Of a stretch of 64,000 nucleotides of DNA, positions 31,996-43,350 are shown piece by piece. The notes below the pieces were generated by a model that saw only the letters and a program-made list of their open reading frames with translations, was not told the DNA's origin and made no database searches. The stretch is from Candidatus Hepatoplasma crinochetorum. GTDB lineage: Bacteria > Bacillota_I > Bacilli_A > Mycoplasmatales > Hepatoplasmataceae. The first letter of the stretch is position 1; each line of letters opens with the position of its first letter. The stretch is from assembly GCA_001179805.1 (NCBI GenBank), contig CWGI01000001.1, positions 372,001 to 436,000 of the forward strand, in the 5' to 3' direction. The position numbers and the translations under genes are program-made.

Positions 31996-33957
31996 ATGAA
32001 AAAGCAAAAATATTTAAAATGATTAAATATTACTGGTTTGATAGCAATATTAATATTAGTAATAATAATGGCATCTTTACAAGATTATTTAGTTATTTTA
32101 TTATCGGTTGCTTTTTTAATTTTATTTATTTTTTTCATTATCAATATGATTTATTATTTTAATGTTGGATTTATAAATGAACAGAAAATTAATAAAATAA
32201 TTCCAGATATTGAAAATCAAATTGAAAAAAATTTTAAGTATGGATATTTAATTTATGATGAAAATGAAAGAATTATTTTTATTAATAATTATCTTTCATT
32301 GGTTGGATTTAATCATTTTGTTGGAAAAAAAATAATAGATTTAAAATTAGATGAAGGCAAATTAAAATCAGAATTTTTATTTAATAATAAAAATTATGAA
32401 ACAATTAAATTAACGCAAAAAAAAATTATTCTTTTCCGCGATATTTCAGAAATTTCAGCTTATCGTCAACAAATAGATAGCAATTGAATTACAGTTTTTT
32501 ATATTGATAAATATTATGATCAAAAAATTTTAGAAGATGAATTGAAAAGAATTTCAATTGATATTAAAATAAATACCTTTTTAAGAGAATGAATTTCTAA
32601 AAATAAAGGTATTTTTAAAATTGAAGGATCAAATGATAAAAATGTTCTTTTAATTTCAAAATGAAAATATTTAAGAGATGATATTTTAAGTGAAAAACTT
32701 TTAAATGATCTTATTAAATTAATTAAAGAGGAAAATCAAAAAAATGTTTCTATTTCAATTGGTGTTTCCTATGGTAATTTTGAATTAAATAAATTATCGG
32801 ATCGTGCAAAAAAAAGTTTAGAACTTTCAAAAACACGAGGGGGTAATCAAATAACAGTTTTTCATAATGATAATCATTTAGAAAATATTGGAGAAAAATC
32901 ATCAAATATAACAGAACAAAATATTAGAAAACTTACAATTTTTGCAGAATATTTAAATGATAATTTAAACAAATATTTTAATTTCATCATAATTTCTCAT
33001 GATAATGCAGATATTGATGCCGTCGTATCTGCGATAGGAATCGCAAGATATATAAATAATTTTTCTGTAAAAGCAGAAATTTTAATTTACAATTTTGATA
33101 ATTCAGCAAGTAAATTATTTATGAATCTTTCTGATAATTTAAAAAAACTTTTTATTGATCCAAGAGAGCTTAAAAATAAATTAAATAATAAAACTGCTAT
33201 TTTGATCGTCGATGTTTCAAATACTTATTTAATTAAGGAGTGGGGAGATATTAAAAGTAAAGTTTCAAATGAAAACATTTTCTTAATTGATCACCATACA
33301 ATTAATGAAAAAAGTATTGATTTAGTTGGAAAAAATAGTTATGTCGATATTTCAGCCTCATCGGCTTCTGAAATAATCGCTAATATTTTTAATATTAATT
33401 CAAATTTAATAAATTCACTTACAAAAGAAGAGGCAGATCTTTTAATTTCAGGAATATATACTGATTCAAAAAATTTAACAAGAAATGTCGGTCCTACTAC
33501 TTGTGATGTTTTATCATATCTTACACATTCAGGAGGAGAAATTGATAAAGCAGTTGATATTTCAAGAAATGATCTTGAATATATTAATTTATTAATTGAA
33601 TTATTTAATTCCGTTCAAAAACCAATTACAACAAATATTTTATTGGGTGTAATTCCACAAGAACAGCTTTTAGATGACATTATTGTCTCTAAATTGGCAG
33701 ATGAATTAATGAATTATAATAATATTGATGCTTCTTTTGTATTTGCAAGAATTGATAATAATAAATATAAATTATCAGCAAGATCAAATCAAAATATTAA
33801 TGTACAAAAAATTTGTGAATCACTTGGGGGAGGCGGGCATCATAATATTGCTGCTGTAACTTTTGATTTCAAAATTGATCAATATGATAAAATTTTAAAC
33901 AAAATAAAAAATATAATTAAAAAAAATGAACGTAAAATTGATAATATTTCAAAATAA
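31996..33957 (+). CDS. gdpP: Cyclic-di-AMP phosphodiesterase GdpP
   Basis: GdpP breaks down c-di-AMP made by CdaM (40.3 kb). The 653-residue frame crosses several TGA(Trp). Two N-terminal membrane segments (about 14-52) are followed by a PAS-like region (about 70-150) and a degenerate GGDEF-like region (about 155-300). The DHH domain starts with ISHDNADIDAVVSAIG near 333 and has the DHH motif in LIDHHTIN near 430. DHHA1 ends with GGGGHHNIAA near 609. It follows rpsR as in Bacillus. The rplI gene that normally separates gdpP from dnaB is absent. Confidence 0.92.
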
Positions 33958-33979
33958 TAAATAATTTGGTGAGTTGAGT

Positions 33980-35335
33980 ATGAATATGCAGATTGATAAT
34001 AATATTTATTATAAGAATAATAAAATAAACTCAGAAGAAACAGAAAAAGCAATTTTAGGATTATTAATTTCAAATCCTCCTTTAATTACAAAATGTTCAG
34101 GAAAATTAAAAAGTGAACATTTTTATAATATTGATTATCAATTGGTTTATCAAATATTGCTAGATAATTTTGAAAATGCCAATAAAATTGATTCAACAAT
34201 TCTTATTGATCTTTTAAGCAAAACTAAATCTGGAAAAAATACAAAGTATTGAAAACAGATAATTTTCGAAGTTTTATTTGATAAAGGAATAGAAGCCAAT
34301 TTATTAGAATATATTCAAAATATTCTTGATAAAAAACAACTTCGTGATTTGGATTCAACTTTAAAAAATTCAATTAATGAAATTGTTAGTAATCAAAATA
34401 ACCCACAAAAAATAATTGAAAAAATAGAAGGAAGTATTTTTTCTGTTACTAAAGATCGTGATTTAAAAGATTTTTTAAAAATAAATGATTTAGCAGATAT
34501 TTATTTAGATAAACTTAATAAAATTAAAGAACATGGTTATCAAGAAGGAGTTAGGGTTAAATTAAATTATTTTGATAATATGATAGGCGGATTTAAAAAA
34601 GGTGAATTAATTATTTTGGCAGGAAGACCTTCAATGGGAAAAACGGCAGTAGCATTACAATTTATCTTTAATATTTCAAATGAAAAAAATGTTGCTTTAT
34701 TTTCTCTTGAAATGCCTTCTGAAGCGATCATTCAAAGATTTATTTCAAATGATTCAATGGTTAGTCAAGATGAATTAAGAAGTTATGATAAATTAAATCA
34801 AAATAAATTACTAAGGATAGATAATTCGCTTTCAACCTTAAAAAATCGAAAAATTTGAATTGACGATAAGGCTGGAATAAAAATTGGCGAACTTGTTTGA
34901 AAAATTAGAAAATTAAATTCTGATGTTGGATTAGATGTTGTATTTATTGATTATTTGCAATTAATTGAATCAGAAAATTTAAGATATGAATCCAGACAAG
35001 AATCAATTTCAAATATTTCTCGTACAATCAAAAGTTTAGCAAGAGAATTAAGTATTCCAATAATTGCTCTTTCTCAACTTTCAAGAAAAGTTGAATCAAG
35101 AGAAGAAAAAAGACCGATGATGTCTGATCTTAGAGAATCAGGAGCTATTGAGCAAGATGCAGATGTAGTTTTGCTTTTATACAGACCAAAGTATTATAAT
35201 AATAGCGATAACAATTTTAAAGATAATATTGTAGAAGAATTAGAAATAATTATTGCAAAAAATCGTAATGGAAAAACAGGAATTGTTAATTTAGATATTA
35301 ATATGGAAATTGGAAAAATAACATCATCAAATTAA
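33980..35335 (+). CDS. dnaB: Replicative DNA helicase
   Basis: DnaB (DnaC in Bacillus naming) is the hexameric helicase that unwinds DNA at the fork. The 451 residues comprise the N-terminal collar (SEETEKAILGLLIS), a linker and the RecA-like domain. Walker A is GRPSMGKTA near 214, followed by VALFSLEMPSE. Walker B is VVFIDYLQLI and a C-terminal block reads MSDLRESGAIEQDADVVLLLYRP. I chose the ATG at 33980. A TTG at 33974 adds two residues. Three TGAs read as Trp. Confidence 0.95.
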
Positions 35336-35354
35336 CAAATTAGAAAAGATAGAT

Positions 35355-35585
35355 ATGGCATTTGCACTTAAAATAATCCTAGTAATAATCTCATTTATTT
35401 TGCTTGTACTTTTATATTTACAATCTGGAAAAGTTAAAAATGTAGGATCTTCAATTATTGGAACAAAAGATGTTGAACTTTTTGAAAATATTAAACATCG
35501 TGGAAATGATCGAATTTTACATATTATTACTGTCGTTCTTGTAATTTTATTTGTTGCGATATCCTTTACTTTGCTATTTATTTAA
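35355..35585 (+). CDS. secG: Protein translocase subunit SecG
   Basis: SecG is the small accessory subunit of the SecYEG channel. The 76 residues have two membrane segments (about 5-23 and 55-75) separated by a loop containing LQSGKVKNVGSSIIGT, which matches the SecG QxGKGxG...G region. It lies directly upstream of rnr, as in many firmicutes and Mollicutes, which supports the call for such a short protein. Confidence 0.88.
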   Translation: MAFALKIILVIISFILLVLLYLQSGKVKNVGSSIIGTKDVELFENIKHRGNDRILHIITVVLVILFVAISFTLLFI

Positions 35586-35592
35586 CAACAAT

Positions 35593-37671
35593 ATGAAAAA
35601 TGAAATTATACAATTAATAAAAAACAATAATGGGATTAATTTTAAGAATTTAAAATTAAAATTAAATCTTAATAAACCAAATGATGGCTATAAATTAAAT
35701 CAAATATTACATGAATTAGTAACAGAAAATAAAATCTTTTATCGCAAGAAAACAGAGTTATATTATTTAAAAAATGAAAAAAGCATAATTGGTACTTTTA
35801 GAACAACATTTAGAGAATTTGCCTTTGTAGAAGATGAACAAGGTTCTATTTTTATTCCGGCAAAATTTGTTTTAAATGCTTTAGAGGGCGATACAGTAAA
35901 AGTTATTTTATTCTCTGATTTTGAAGAAAAGAAAGATGATAAAAGAGCAGGAAAAGTTGTTCGTGTTTTAAAAAGAAATGGCGGAAATATTGTTGGAAGA
36001 ATTAAGAAAATAAAAAATAATTTAGAATTTATTCCTGATGATATTGATCCAAAATATAAATACAAAATTATTGGAAAAGATAATTTAAAAGAAGGACAAA
36101 TTTTAATCGTTACTTTTAAAGATTTTTCTGATCAAATTATTTATGTTAATTTAAAAGAAATTTTAGGTGATGAAAAAGACCCATCTTTAGATTATCTTTT
36201 AATAAAATATAAAAATAATCTTAAAGATAAATTTTCAAATGATGCAATTTTACAAATCAAAAATAAAGATTTTGCAAAAGAAAATCAAGAAAGAGTTGAT
36301 TTAACAGATCGTTTAATTGTAACAATAGATGGAGAAGATTCTAAAGATTTAGATGATGCGATTGATTTTAAAATTATAGATGATAATTTATATCATCTTG
36401 GTGTTCACATTGCTGATGTTTCTCATTATGTACTAGAAGATACAAAATTAGATTTTGAAGCTTTTGATCGTGGTAATTCTATTTATTTAATTGATAAGGT
36501 ATTACCTATGTTACCACAGGAATTATCAAATGATCTTTGTTCTTTAAATCCTAATGAAAAAAAATTAACATTAACTTGTGATATGAAAATTAATAAAGAA
36601 GGTAAAATAATTGATTTTAAAATTTATCCAAGTATTATTAAATCATCTTATCGATTAACCTATAATGAGGTTGATAAATTATTTAATGAAAAAGGATTTA
36701 TTTTACGAGATGATAAAAATTTATCTTCAATGCTAACTGAAGCAAAAAAGCTTTCTTATAAATTAAGAAATTATAAATTAAAAAATGGAATGATTGATTA
36801 TCAATTAAAAGAAATTAAAATAAAACTTGATCAAAATGGTAAACCTATTTCAATATCTGATAAAGTACAGACAGAATCAGAAGCATTAATTGAAGATTTT
36901 ATGGTTTCAGCTAATCAATCTGTTGCTAAATGATTTGTTTCAAAAAATTTGCCATCAATTTTTAGAGTTCATAAGAAACCTAAAATGGAAAATTTAGAAC
37001 CTTTTTATAATCTTTTAAGTTTATTTAATTTAAAATTTAATTTTAAGAATTTAGATTCAAAAAACTTTGATTTTTTCTTAAAAGAAAATAAAGATAATGA
37101 AAATATTGAAATTATCAAAAAAATAATGATTCAAGCGATGGAGAAAGCGATATATTTAGAAAAAAATGAGGGACATTATGCATTAGGATTAAAATACTAT
37201 CTTCATTTTACTTCTCCTATTCGAAGATATGCCGATCTTATTGTTCATAGATTATTAAGATCTTTTTTATTCAAAAATCAAAAAATAGAAAATAAAGAAA
37301 AATTAGCAGATTTATTAAATAAACTTAGCGAAATAGCAAAGCAATGTTCACTTAAAGAAAAAGAAGCAATGGTAAGTGAAAGAAAATTTGCCGATATCAA
37401 AAAAGTCCGTTTTCTTTCTGATAAAATTAATCAAAAAATAGAAGGAACAATTGTTAATTTTTCTAATTTTGGTATTTTTGTTGAACTTGAAAATAATACT
37501 CAAGGAATGGTAAGATTGGATAATTTAAAATTAAAAGCAAAATATTATAAATATGATGAAAAGAAATTTTTATTAAAAGTTGATCAAAAAAATTATCAAT
37601 TAGGAAATAAGGTTTTAGTTAAAATTATTGGATTAGATACAATAAGAGGATTGATTGAATTAGAATTATAA
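35593..37671 (+). CDS. rnr: Ribonuclease R
   Basis: RNase R is the 3'-to-5' exoribonuclease that degrades structured RNA and works with tmRNA on defective messages. The 692 residues include a helix-turn-helix-like N-terminus, cold-shock domains, and the RNB domain with TIDGEDSKDLDDAIDF (about 243-258, catalytic Asp cluster). LHFTSPIRRYADLIVHRLL follows later, and an S1 domain ends the protein (GTIVNFSNFGIFVELENNTQGMV). TGA at 36931-36933 is Trp in SVAKWFVSK. The secG-rnr-smpB-ssrA order is conserved. Confidence 0.95.
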
Positions 37672-37687
37672 TTATAATTTTATTAGT

Positions 37688-38128
37688 ATGAAAATAATCA
37701 CAAAAAACAAAAGAGCAAAAAGAGATTATATTTTATTAAAAACATATGTTGCTGGAATCTCTCTCTTAGGGGGAGAGGTAAAATCAATTCGAATGGGAAA
37801 AGTTGATCTTACTGGTTCTTTTGTTAGTTTTGATCGTAATAATAATTTAGTTGTTTATGGAATTAATATTGAACAATATAAATATCAAACACAGACAAGT
37901 TTTGATAGTTTAAGGACTAGACAGTTGCTATTAAATAAAAAGGAAATTAGAAAGATAAATGATAAAATTAAATTGGAAAGATTAACAATTATTCCAACAA
38001 AGCTTTTTATAAATGATAATAGTTTGATAAAATTAGAGATAGCGCTTGCAAAAGGGCGTAATAAAAAAGATATGCGTGAATATCTAAAAGAAAAAGATTT
38101 TAAAAAAGAAAAAAAAGATTATTATTAA
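37688..38128 (+). CDS. smpB: SsrA-binding protein SmpB
   Basis: SmpB binds tmRNA and delivers it to stalled ribosomes. The 146 residues begin with NKRAKRDYILLKTYVAGI and contain LLGGEVKSIRMGKVDLTGSF. They continue with LTIIPTKLFINDNSLIKLEIALAKGRNKKD and a basic tail, all family features. The tmRNA gene starts 10 bases downstream of the stop. Confidence 0.96.
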   Translation: MKIITKNKRAKRDYILLKTYVAGISLLGGEVKSIRMGKVDLTGSFVSFDRNNNLVVYGINIEQYKYQTQTSFDSLRTRQLLLNKKEIRKINDKIKLERLTIIPTKLFINDNSLIKLEIALAKGRNKKDMREYLKEKDFKKEKKDYY

Positions 38129-38138
38129 TTTATTTTAT

Positions 38139-38466
38139 GGGGGTGCACTGGATTTGACAATTAAGGATGAACTTAAAAGGCAGTGGTATTGCAGACCTTA
38201 AGGCAATTTAAAGATAATCGGAAACGATGATTCTGCCGTTGATTTTGCTTTAATGCAAGAACAAAGTTTTCAAAACACAAATTTTGCATTAGCATAATAA
38301 ATTAACACTTCAACTTTATTTTTTCACTTGGGATTTAGTTGGAGAGGGTACAAGTGAATCATATAAATTTTTATTTAAAGGATGCTAATTCCTTAAATTA
38401 GCTAAACTGTAGATTTTTAAGTGTTTTTTTAGTTGGACTCGGGTTCGATTCCCGACACCTCCACCA
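38139..38466 (+). ncRNA. ssrA: Transfer-messenger RNA (tmRNA)
   Basis: The RNA begins GGGGGTG and ends CACCTCC-A-CCA, so the acceptor stem has seven pairs, one of them G-U, with encoded CCA. The 5' GGATTTGAC and the T arm GGGTTCGATTCCC are the tmRNA signatures. Resume codon GGA (38220-38222) is preceded by ATAATC, the usual upstream context. The tag has 25 codons to TAA (38295-38297), beginning GNDDSAVDFA and ending NTNFALA, a proper hydrophobic degradation tail. It lies directly behind smpB. Confidence 0.95.
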
Positions 38467-38473
38467 TTTTAAA

Positions 38474-40246
38474 ATGAATTTATCAATAATTGCTTTCATT
38501 TTTTTAAATCTTTTATCAGTACTTATTATTTTTGTAATTTATTTTGCGATAAAAGAATATTCAAGAATAAAAAATAATCAATTTTCTCCGGTTGCTTTAA
38601 TAATAATATTTTTATTTTTGCTACCGATTGTATTTATTTTTGAGTATTTTTTTTCTTATTATAATAATCTTTATTATTTAAGTTTAATTCCAATATTAAT
38701 AGTATTTTTTTCTTTTTATTTTGATAATAGGTTTTCTTATCTTTTATTTATTATTTTTTTGTTTACATGGTTTTTTAAAGTTGCAAATTTGGAAGAAGGA
38801 TCAAATTTTAATCCAATTTATATTCTCCCTCTTATTGCTAATTTAGCTTTAGTTTTAATTATTAATTTAAGAGAAATTTCAATTTTCAATAATTTTAAAA
38901 ATTATTTTTTAACATTAAGTTTGCTCTTTATTTATGTTTTAATTTTATTTCTTTTTTCAATATTTTTCTTTTTTATTCTAGATTCAAATGATTATTTTTC
39001 TAATCCTCCACTTGATTTTTTTATTTTATTAATTTCAGAAATTGCTTACTATTATTTTTTATATCTTTTTATTCTTTTTGCAATTTTTGGAGTTGATTCA
39101 ATTTATAATAATTTTTTCAAACTTGAGACTTTTACTACACAAAATGAAGTTTCATATTTTAAAATAACATTGGCACAGGATTATCTAAAAAGATATATTT
39201 TTGAAAATAATTATAAATACGGATTTTTAGTTTTATTTGATATAAATTCTAAATTTTTATTAGAAAATGATGTTAATTTTATTTTAGAACATTTGAGATT
39301 TAAAATTCAAGAGAAATATGAAAATGCTTTCTTTTTAAAAATTGATAGTAAATATTACTCTGTATTTTTACCATTTAGGAGAAATGAAGTTAATCTTGAA
39401 TTAATTCACCAAAATAATCAAAAAAATATTCACACTAATGATTATCTTGGGGATTTTGAAAAAATATTATCAAAAATTAAAATTAATAATAAAAATTTAC
39501 AAGCAGTTGCTTCAATTTATGGATTGGATTCTTATAATCTTAATAATTTAATTTATGATGCAACTTATCTTTTAAATCCAATTATAAAAAATGATGATAA
39601 TATCGTAAATGTTTATGATTTTCGTAAAATAAAAGATAGACTTGTTAAAAATAATCAATCTAGATATTTAATTGAAATGATTGAAAATTATGACATAAAT
39701 TATATTAGGGCAAAAACAAAAGCAAAAATTTATTATCCTATTATTTATATTTTTGATCAAAAAAACAGAAAAATAGAACTTTATAAGTGAATGAAAGAAA
39801 GTAAATTTAATCGAAAAGAAGAAATTATAATAGAGAGATATTTTGCAAATCAAATAATTAAAAATTCAAAAAATTACCAGTTTGATAAATTAATTTTAAA
39901 TTATCCTTTAAGATACTTAGTTAATAACAATCTTGATAAAAAATATTTTATAGAAAATCTTAAAAGTAAAATTGATTTTAATAAAATTATTATAGGTGTT
40001 TTTGTAGATGAAAAATTAAAAGAAAATAATAATTTAATTAATTTAAAAGATGATTTTAATAAATTAGGAATTGAATTTGCAATTTTAGATTTAGAAAATC
40101 TAAATGACGATTTTTATAATATTTTAAAACCCTCTTGATTTAAATATAAACAAGAATATGATTTTTGAAAAATACTTGAATCAAGAAATAAAATAGATCA
40201 AAAAGTTTTTCAAAAATATAAAATAAAGGATAATCTTTTAAATTAA
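38474..40246 (+). CDS. Membrane protein with degenerate GGDEF-like and EAL-like domains
   Basis: The 590 residues start with about seven hydrophobic segments (1-225). Residues about 230-355 have a nucleotide-cyclase-like outline: FLVLFDINSKFLLENDVNF resembles the DID-FK-IND block, and AFFLKIDSKYYSVFLPF falls where GGDEF normally stands, but the GGDEF residues are gone. Residues about 415-590 resemble an EAL domain: FDKLILNYPLRYL, then IIIGVFVDEKL, LKDDFNKLGIEFAILDLENL and LKPSWFKY follow the EAL strand pattern without the EAL or metal ligands. Cyclic-di-GMP signalling is not known in Mollicutes, so a structural or sensory role is more likely. Two TGAs (Trp) are read through. It lies 30 bases before cdaM. 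Confidence 0.65.
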
Positions 40247-40276
40247 TATTATAATATTGTTAATTTAAATAAAGCA

Positions 40277-40861
40277 ATGGAAACTGAATTTTGAGTTTTA
40301 GCATCATTAATTGTTGTTTTTACAACAATTCCTTGATTAATTTTTTATTTTCAAAAATCTTCATTTTTACGAAAAAAAATTAAGTATCAGTCAAATGAAG
40401 AGGAAAAAATAAATATAATTCAATCAATTGATCTTGCAATTGAGTCTTTAGTCTCTGATAAAAAAGGTGCGACAATTATTCTTGATGATTTTGATGATGT
40501 AGAAAAATATGTAGCAGATTTTGAATATCTTGATGCATATGTCTCTTCATCTCTTATTGTTAATATTTTTGAAGGAACTTATACACCACTACATGATGGG
40601 GCTTTAATAATAAATAATAATAGAATTAAAAGTGCAGCTGCTTATATTTCGAGATTATCAAGTAAAAAATTACCAAAAAAATTTGGAACAAGACATCGAT
40701 CAGCATTAGGTTTAAGTGAAGCAACAAATGCAATAATTATTGTTTTATCAGAAGAAACACAAAATATTCATTTTTTTTATCATGGCGATTATGAAAAAAT
40801 TGAAAGAAAAGAATTTTTTGAAAAAATTTATAAGATTTGAATAGAACAGAAAGAAGTTTAA
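40277..40861 (+). CDS. cdaM: Diadenylate cyclase (c-di-AMP synthase), CdaM type
   Basis: This enzyme joins two ATP to give c-di-AMP, a potassium and osmotic signal. The 194-residue protein has a single N-terminal membrane segment (about 5-24), like the CdaM of Mycoplasma pneumoniae and unlike the three-helix CdaA of Bacillus. The DAC domain shows both catalytic motifs: LHDGALII (DGA near 107) and GTRHRSALGLSE (RHR near 139). Three TGAs read as Trp. Its product is degraded by GdpP, encoded at 32 kb. The stop is two bases before deoD. Confidence 0.92.
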
Positions 40862-40863
40862 AA

Positions 40864-41583
40864 ATGACAGCACATAATGAAGCTAAAAAAGAAGAGATAG
40901 CAAAAATTGTTTTAATGGCAGGAGATCCTTTAAGAGCAAAAAAATTTGCAATTGAATATTTAAAAAATTATAAATTAGTAAATTCTGTGCGAGGAATGCT
41001 TACTTTTACAGGATATATTAATAATATAAAAGTAACTGTCATGGGTCATGGTATGGGAATGGAATCAATCGGTATTTATGCATATGAACTTTATAAGTTT
41101 TATGATGTAGATATTATTATTAGATTTGGTTCTTGTGGAAGTTACATTAAAGAGATTAATTTATTTGATTTAATAATTGCTGATCAAGCATATACTGAAT
41201 CAAACTATGGATTAGGTTTTAATAAAGAAAAAAAAGATACAATAAAAGCCTCTTCTGATCTTATTTTGAAAGCAAAAAAAGCAAGTGAAGAATTAAATTT
41301 AATAAAGAAAACAAAAATTGGTAAAATTCATTCATCAATGTGATTTTATACTGAAGGATACGATAAAGGAATTTCAAATTATACAAAAAATGGAGTTATT
41401 GCTGTAGAGATGGAATCTTACGCACTTTATTTAATTGCAAAAACATTAAATAAAAAAGCTCTAACAATTCTTACAGTTTCTGATAATCTTATAACAAAAC
41501 AAGAGACGACAGCATTTGAAAGGCAAGAGGGATTTATTGATATGTTTAAATTATTGGAAAAATTTGTAATTAATTTATCTTAA
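40864..41583 (+). CDS. deoD: Purine-nucleoside phosphorylase (DeoD type)
   Basis: DeoD splits purine nucleosides with phosphate, feeding base salvage through Hpt. The 239 residues start MTAHNEAKKEEIAKIVLMAGDPLRAK, the family signature. They contain TVMGHGMGMESIGIYAYEL, IRFGSCG and the VEMESYALY block, and SDNLITKQETTAFERQ near the end. TGA(Trp) at 41341-41343 follows HSSM. The ATG is two bases after the cdaM stop. Confidence 0.94.
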
Positions 41584-41592
41584 TTTTTTATT

Positions 41593-43191
41593 ATGGAAAA
41601 TAAAAATTTACTTATCTTAAAAGCGATTAAAAAATATTATAAAGAGGATGATTTTAAAAAAATTAATCAGTTAGTATCTGATATTCATCCTAATTTATTT
41701 TATGATTATTTTATCAAACAGGGTGAATGAAAAGAAGAAGATTATATTGTTTTTTTAGAAAATTTAAAAATTGAATATGCAGCAAAGTTATTTGCTAATT
41801 TTCAAACAAATTATCAATTGGAATTAATTTCAATTTTATCTGATAAAACTCTTAAAAAAATATTTTCAGAATTTTATATAGATGAAGCTGTTGATTTATT
41901 GGAAGAATATCCTTATGAAAAGGCAAGATATATCATTAATCTTTTAGATGAAGATCAAGCAAAAAAAATAACTGATATTTTTAAATATAAAAAGTATCAA
42001 ATTGGTTTTCATATGGTGCTTGATTTTGTTGCAATTAGTGATAAATTGACAATACATGAAGCTAAAAATGATATTAAAAAGAAAGTTAATAAAAAATCAC
42101 TAGAGATTATTGGAAATATTTTTGTTGTTGATAAAGAAAATAAATTAATCGGATACATAACTCCTGATCGAATTATTGTAGAAGAAAATGATAAAAAAAT
42201 AATTGATTTTTTAATGCCTATTGATTTTATTCATCCTACAGATAAAATTAGTAAAGCTGAGAAAATTCTTTCAAAATTTGATGTTCCTTCTGTTCCGGTT
42301 GTTGATAAAGATCAAAAAATAGTTGGAGTTATTGAAGCAGAAGATATAATCGAAATGTATGATGAAATTGATAATGCATTTTTTGAAGCTCCAAAAGAAA
42401 AATATGCAGGAAAATCATATTTTGATTTTAGTGTTATAGATCTTTTTAAATCAAGAATTGTCTGATTATTAATTTTACTTATTGTCGGTGTTCTTTCTCA
42501 AATTGTAATTATGGAATTTCAAGGTGTTTGAGAAAAAAATGGAATTTATGGATCTAGTTCAGAAGCTGCTGCTGTTATTGTAAGTCAAATTATAACGCTT
42601 GCTCTATTTACTTCACTTTCTGTTTCTTCTTCGATAAATGATTCTGCTGGTAATAGTGGATCGCAGACATCTGCAACAATCATTAGAGCGATAGCGACTG
42701 GTGAAATTGAACAAAAAGATTTTGGGAAAGCTATCTGAAAAGAAACAAAAGTAGCTTTTTATTTAGGACTTGTAATTTCAATTGTCTCTTTTATAAGAGT
42801 ATTTTTTGTTTGATGAATCGTTGGATCTTTGAGAGATATTCCCGAAGCGGCAACCGAACTTGGTTGAAGCGAGGGAAAAGTTTGATTATGATATTGTATT
42901 ATTGCTTTAATTTCTTCAGTTACTTTTTTTCTTGCTATTTTAATTGGTAATTTAATCGGAGCAGTTTTACCAATAATTGCTTATAAATTTAATTCTGATG
43001 GAACAATTATTGCTGGTCCTTTACAAACAACAGTTGTCGATTTATTTGTGGTTACACTTTATCTCGGTCTGACTACAGCAATATTTGTTCCGCTTTCTCA
43101 AAATGGATACTTTGATGTTACCGAAACACTACAAAGTTATAATTTTGAAGCAACTAGTAATTTAAATCAATTCTTCTTTTATCAAATTTAA
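41593..43191 (+). CDS. mgtE: Magnesium transporter MgtE
   Basis: MgtE is a dimeric Mg2+ channel gated by its cytoplasmic domains. The 532 residues show the order N domain (about 1-135; EAVDLLEEYPYEKARYIINLL), a pair of CBS domains (about 140-262; GNIFVVDKENKLIGYITPDRI and PVVDKDQKIVGVIEAEDI) and five membrane helices from about 292. The channel motif NSGSQTSATIIRAIATGEI is intact, as is GPLQTTVVD in the last helices. Many TGAs read as Trp in the membrane part. Confidence 0.93.
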
Positions 43192-43237
43192 AAAAAGATA
43201 ATAATTGTTATAATTGTATTTGAAAAGATTTTATAAT

Positions 43238-43329
43238 GGAGTAGTACTCAAGTCTGGTTAAGAGGCCTCTCTGCTAAAGAGGTAGTCGATAACAATCGTT
43301 CGCAGGTTCAAATCCTGTCTACTCCACCA
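43238..43329 (+). tRNA. tRNA-Ser (GCU)
   Basis: The acceptor stem GGAGTAG/CTACTCC is complete and is followed by A and encoded CCA. The anticodon stem CCTCT/AGAGG encloses loop CTGCTAA, so the anticodon is GCT (43273-43275), reading AGC/AGU. The long variable arm (TAGTCGATAACAATCGTTCG region) is typical of serine tRNA. A TATAAT at 43209-43214 is a plausible -10. Confidence 0.93.
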
Positions 43330-43350
43330 TTTTTTATTATTGTTGATAAG

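Noticed and set aside
43232-43237. TATAAT as the -10 of tRNA-Ser
   Set aside because: It ends at the base before the mature tRNA, which would start transcription inside the tRNA. The TATAAT at 43209-43214 is better placed.
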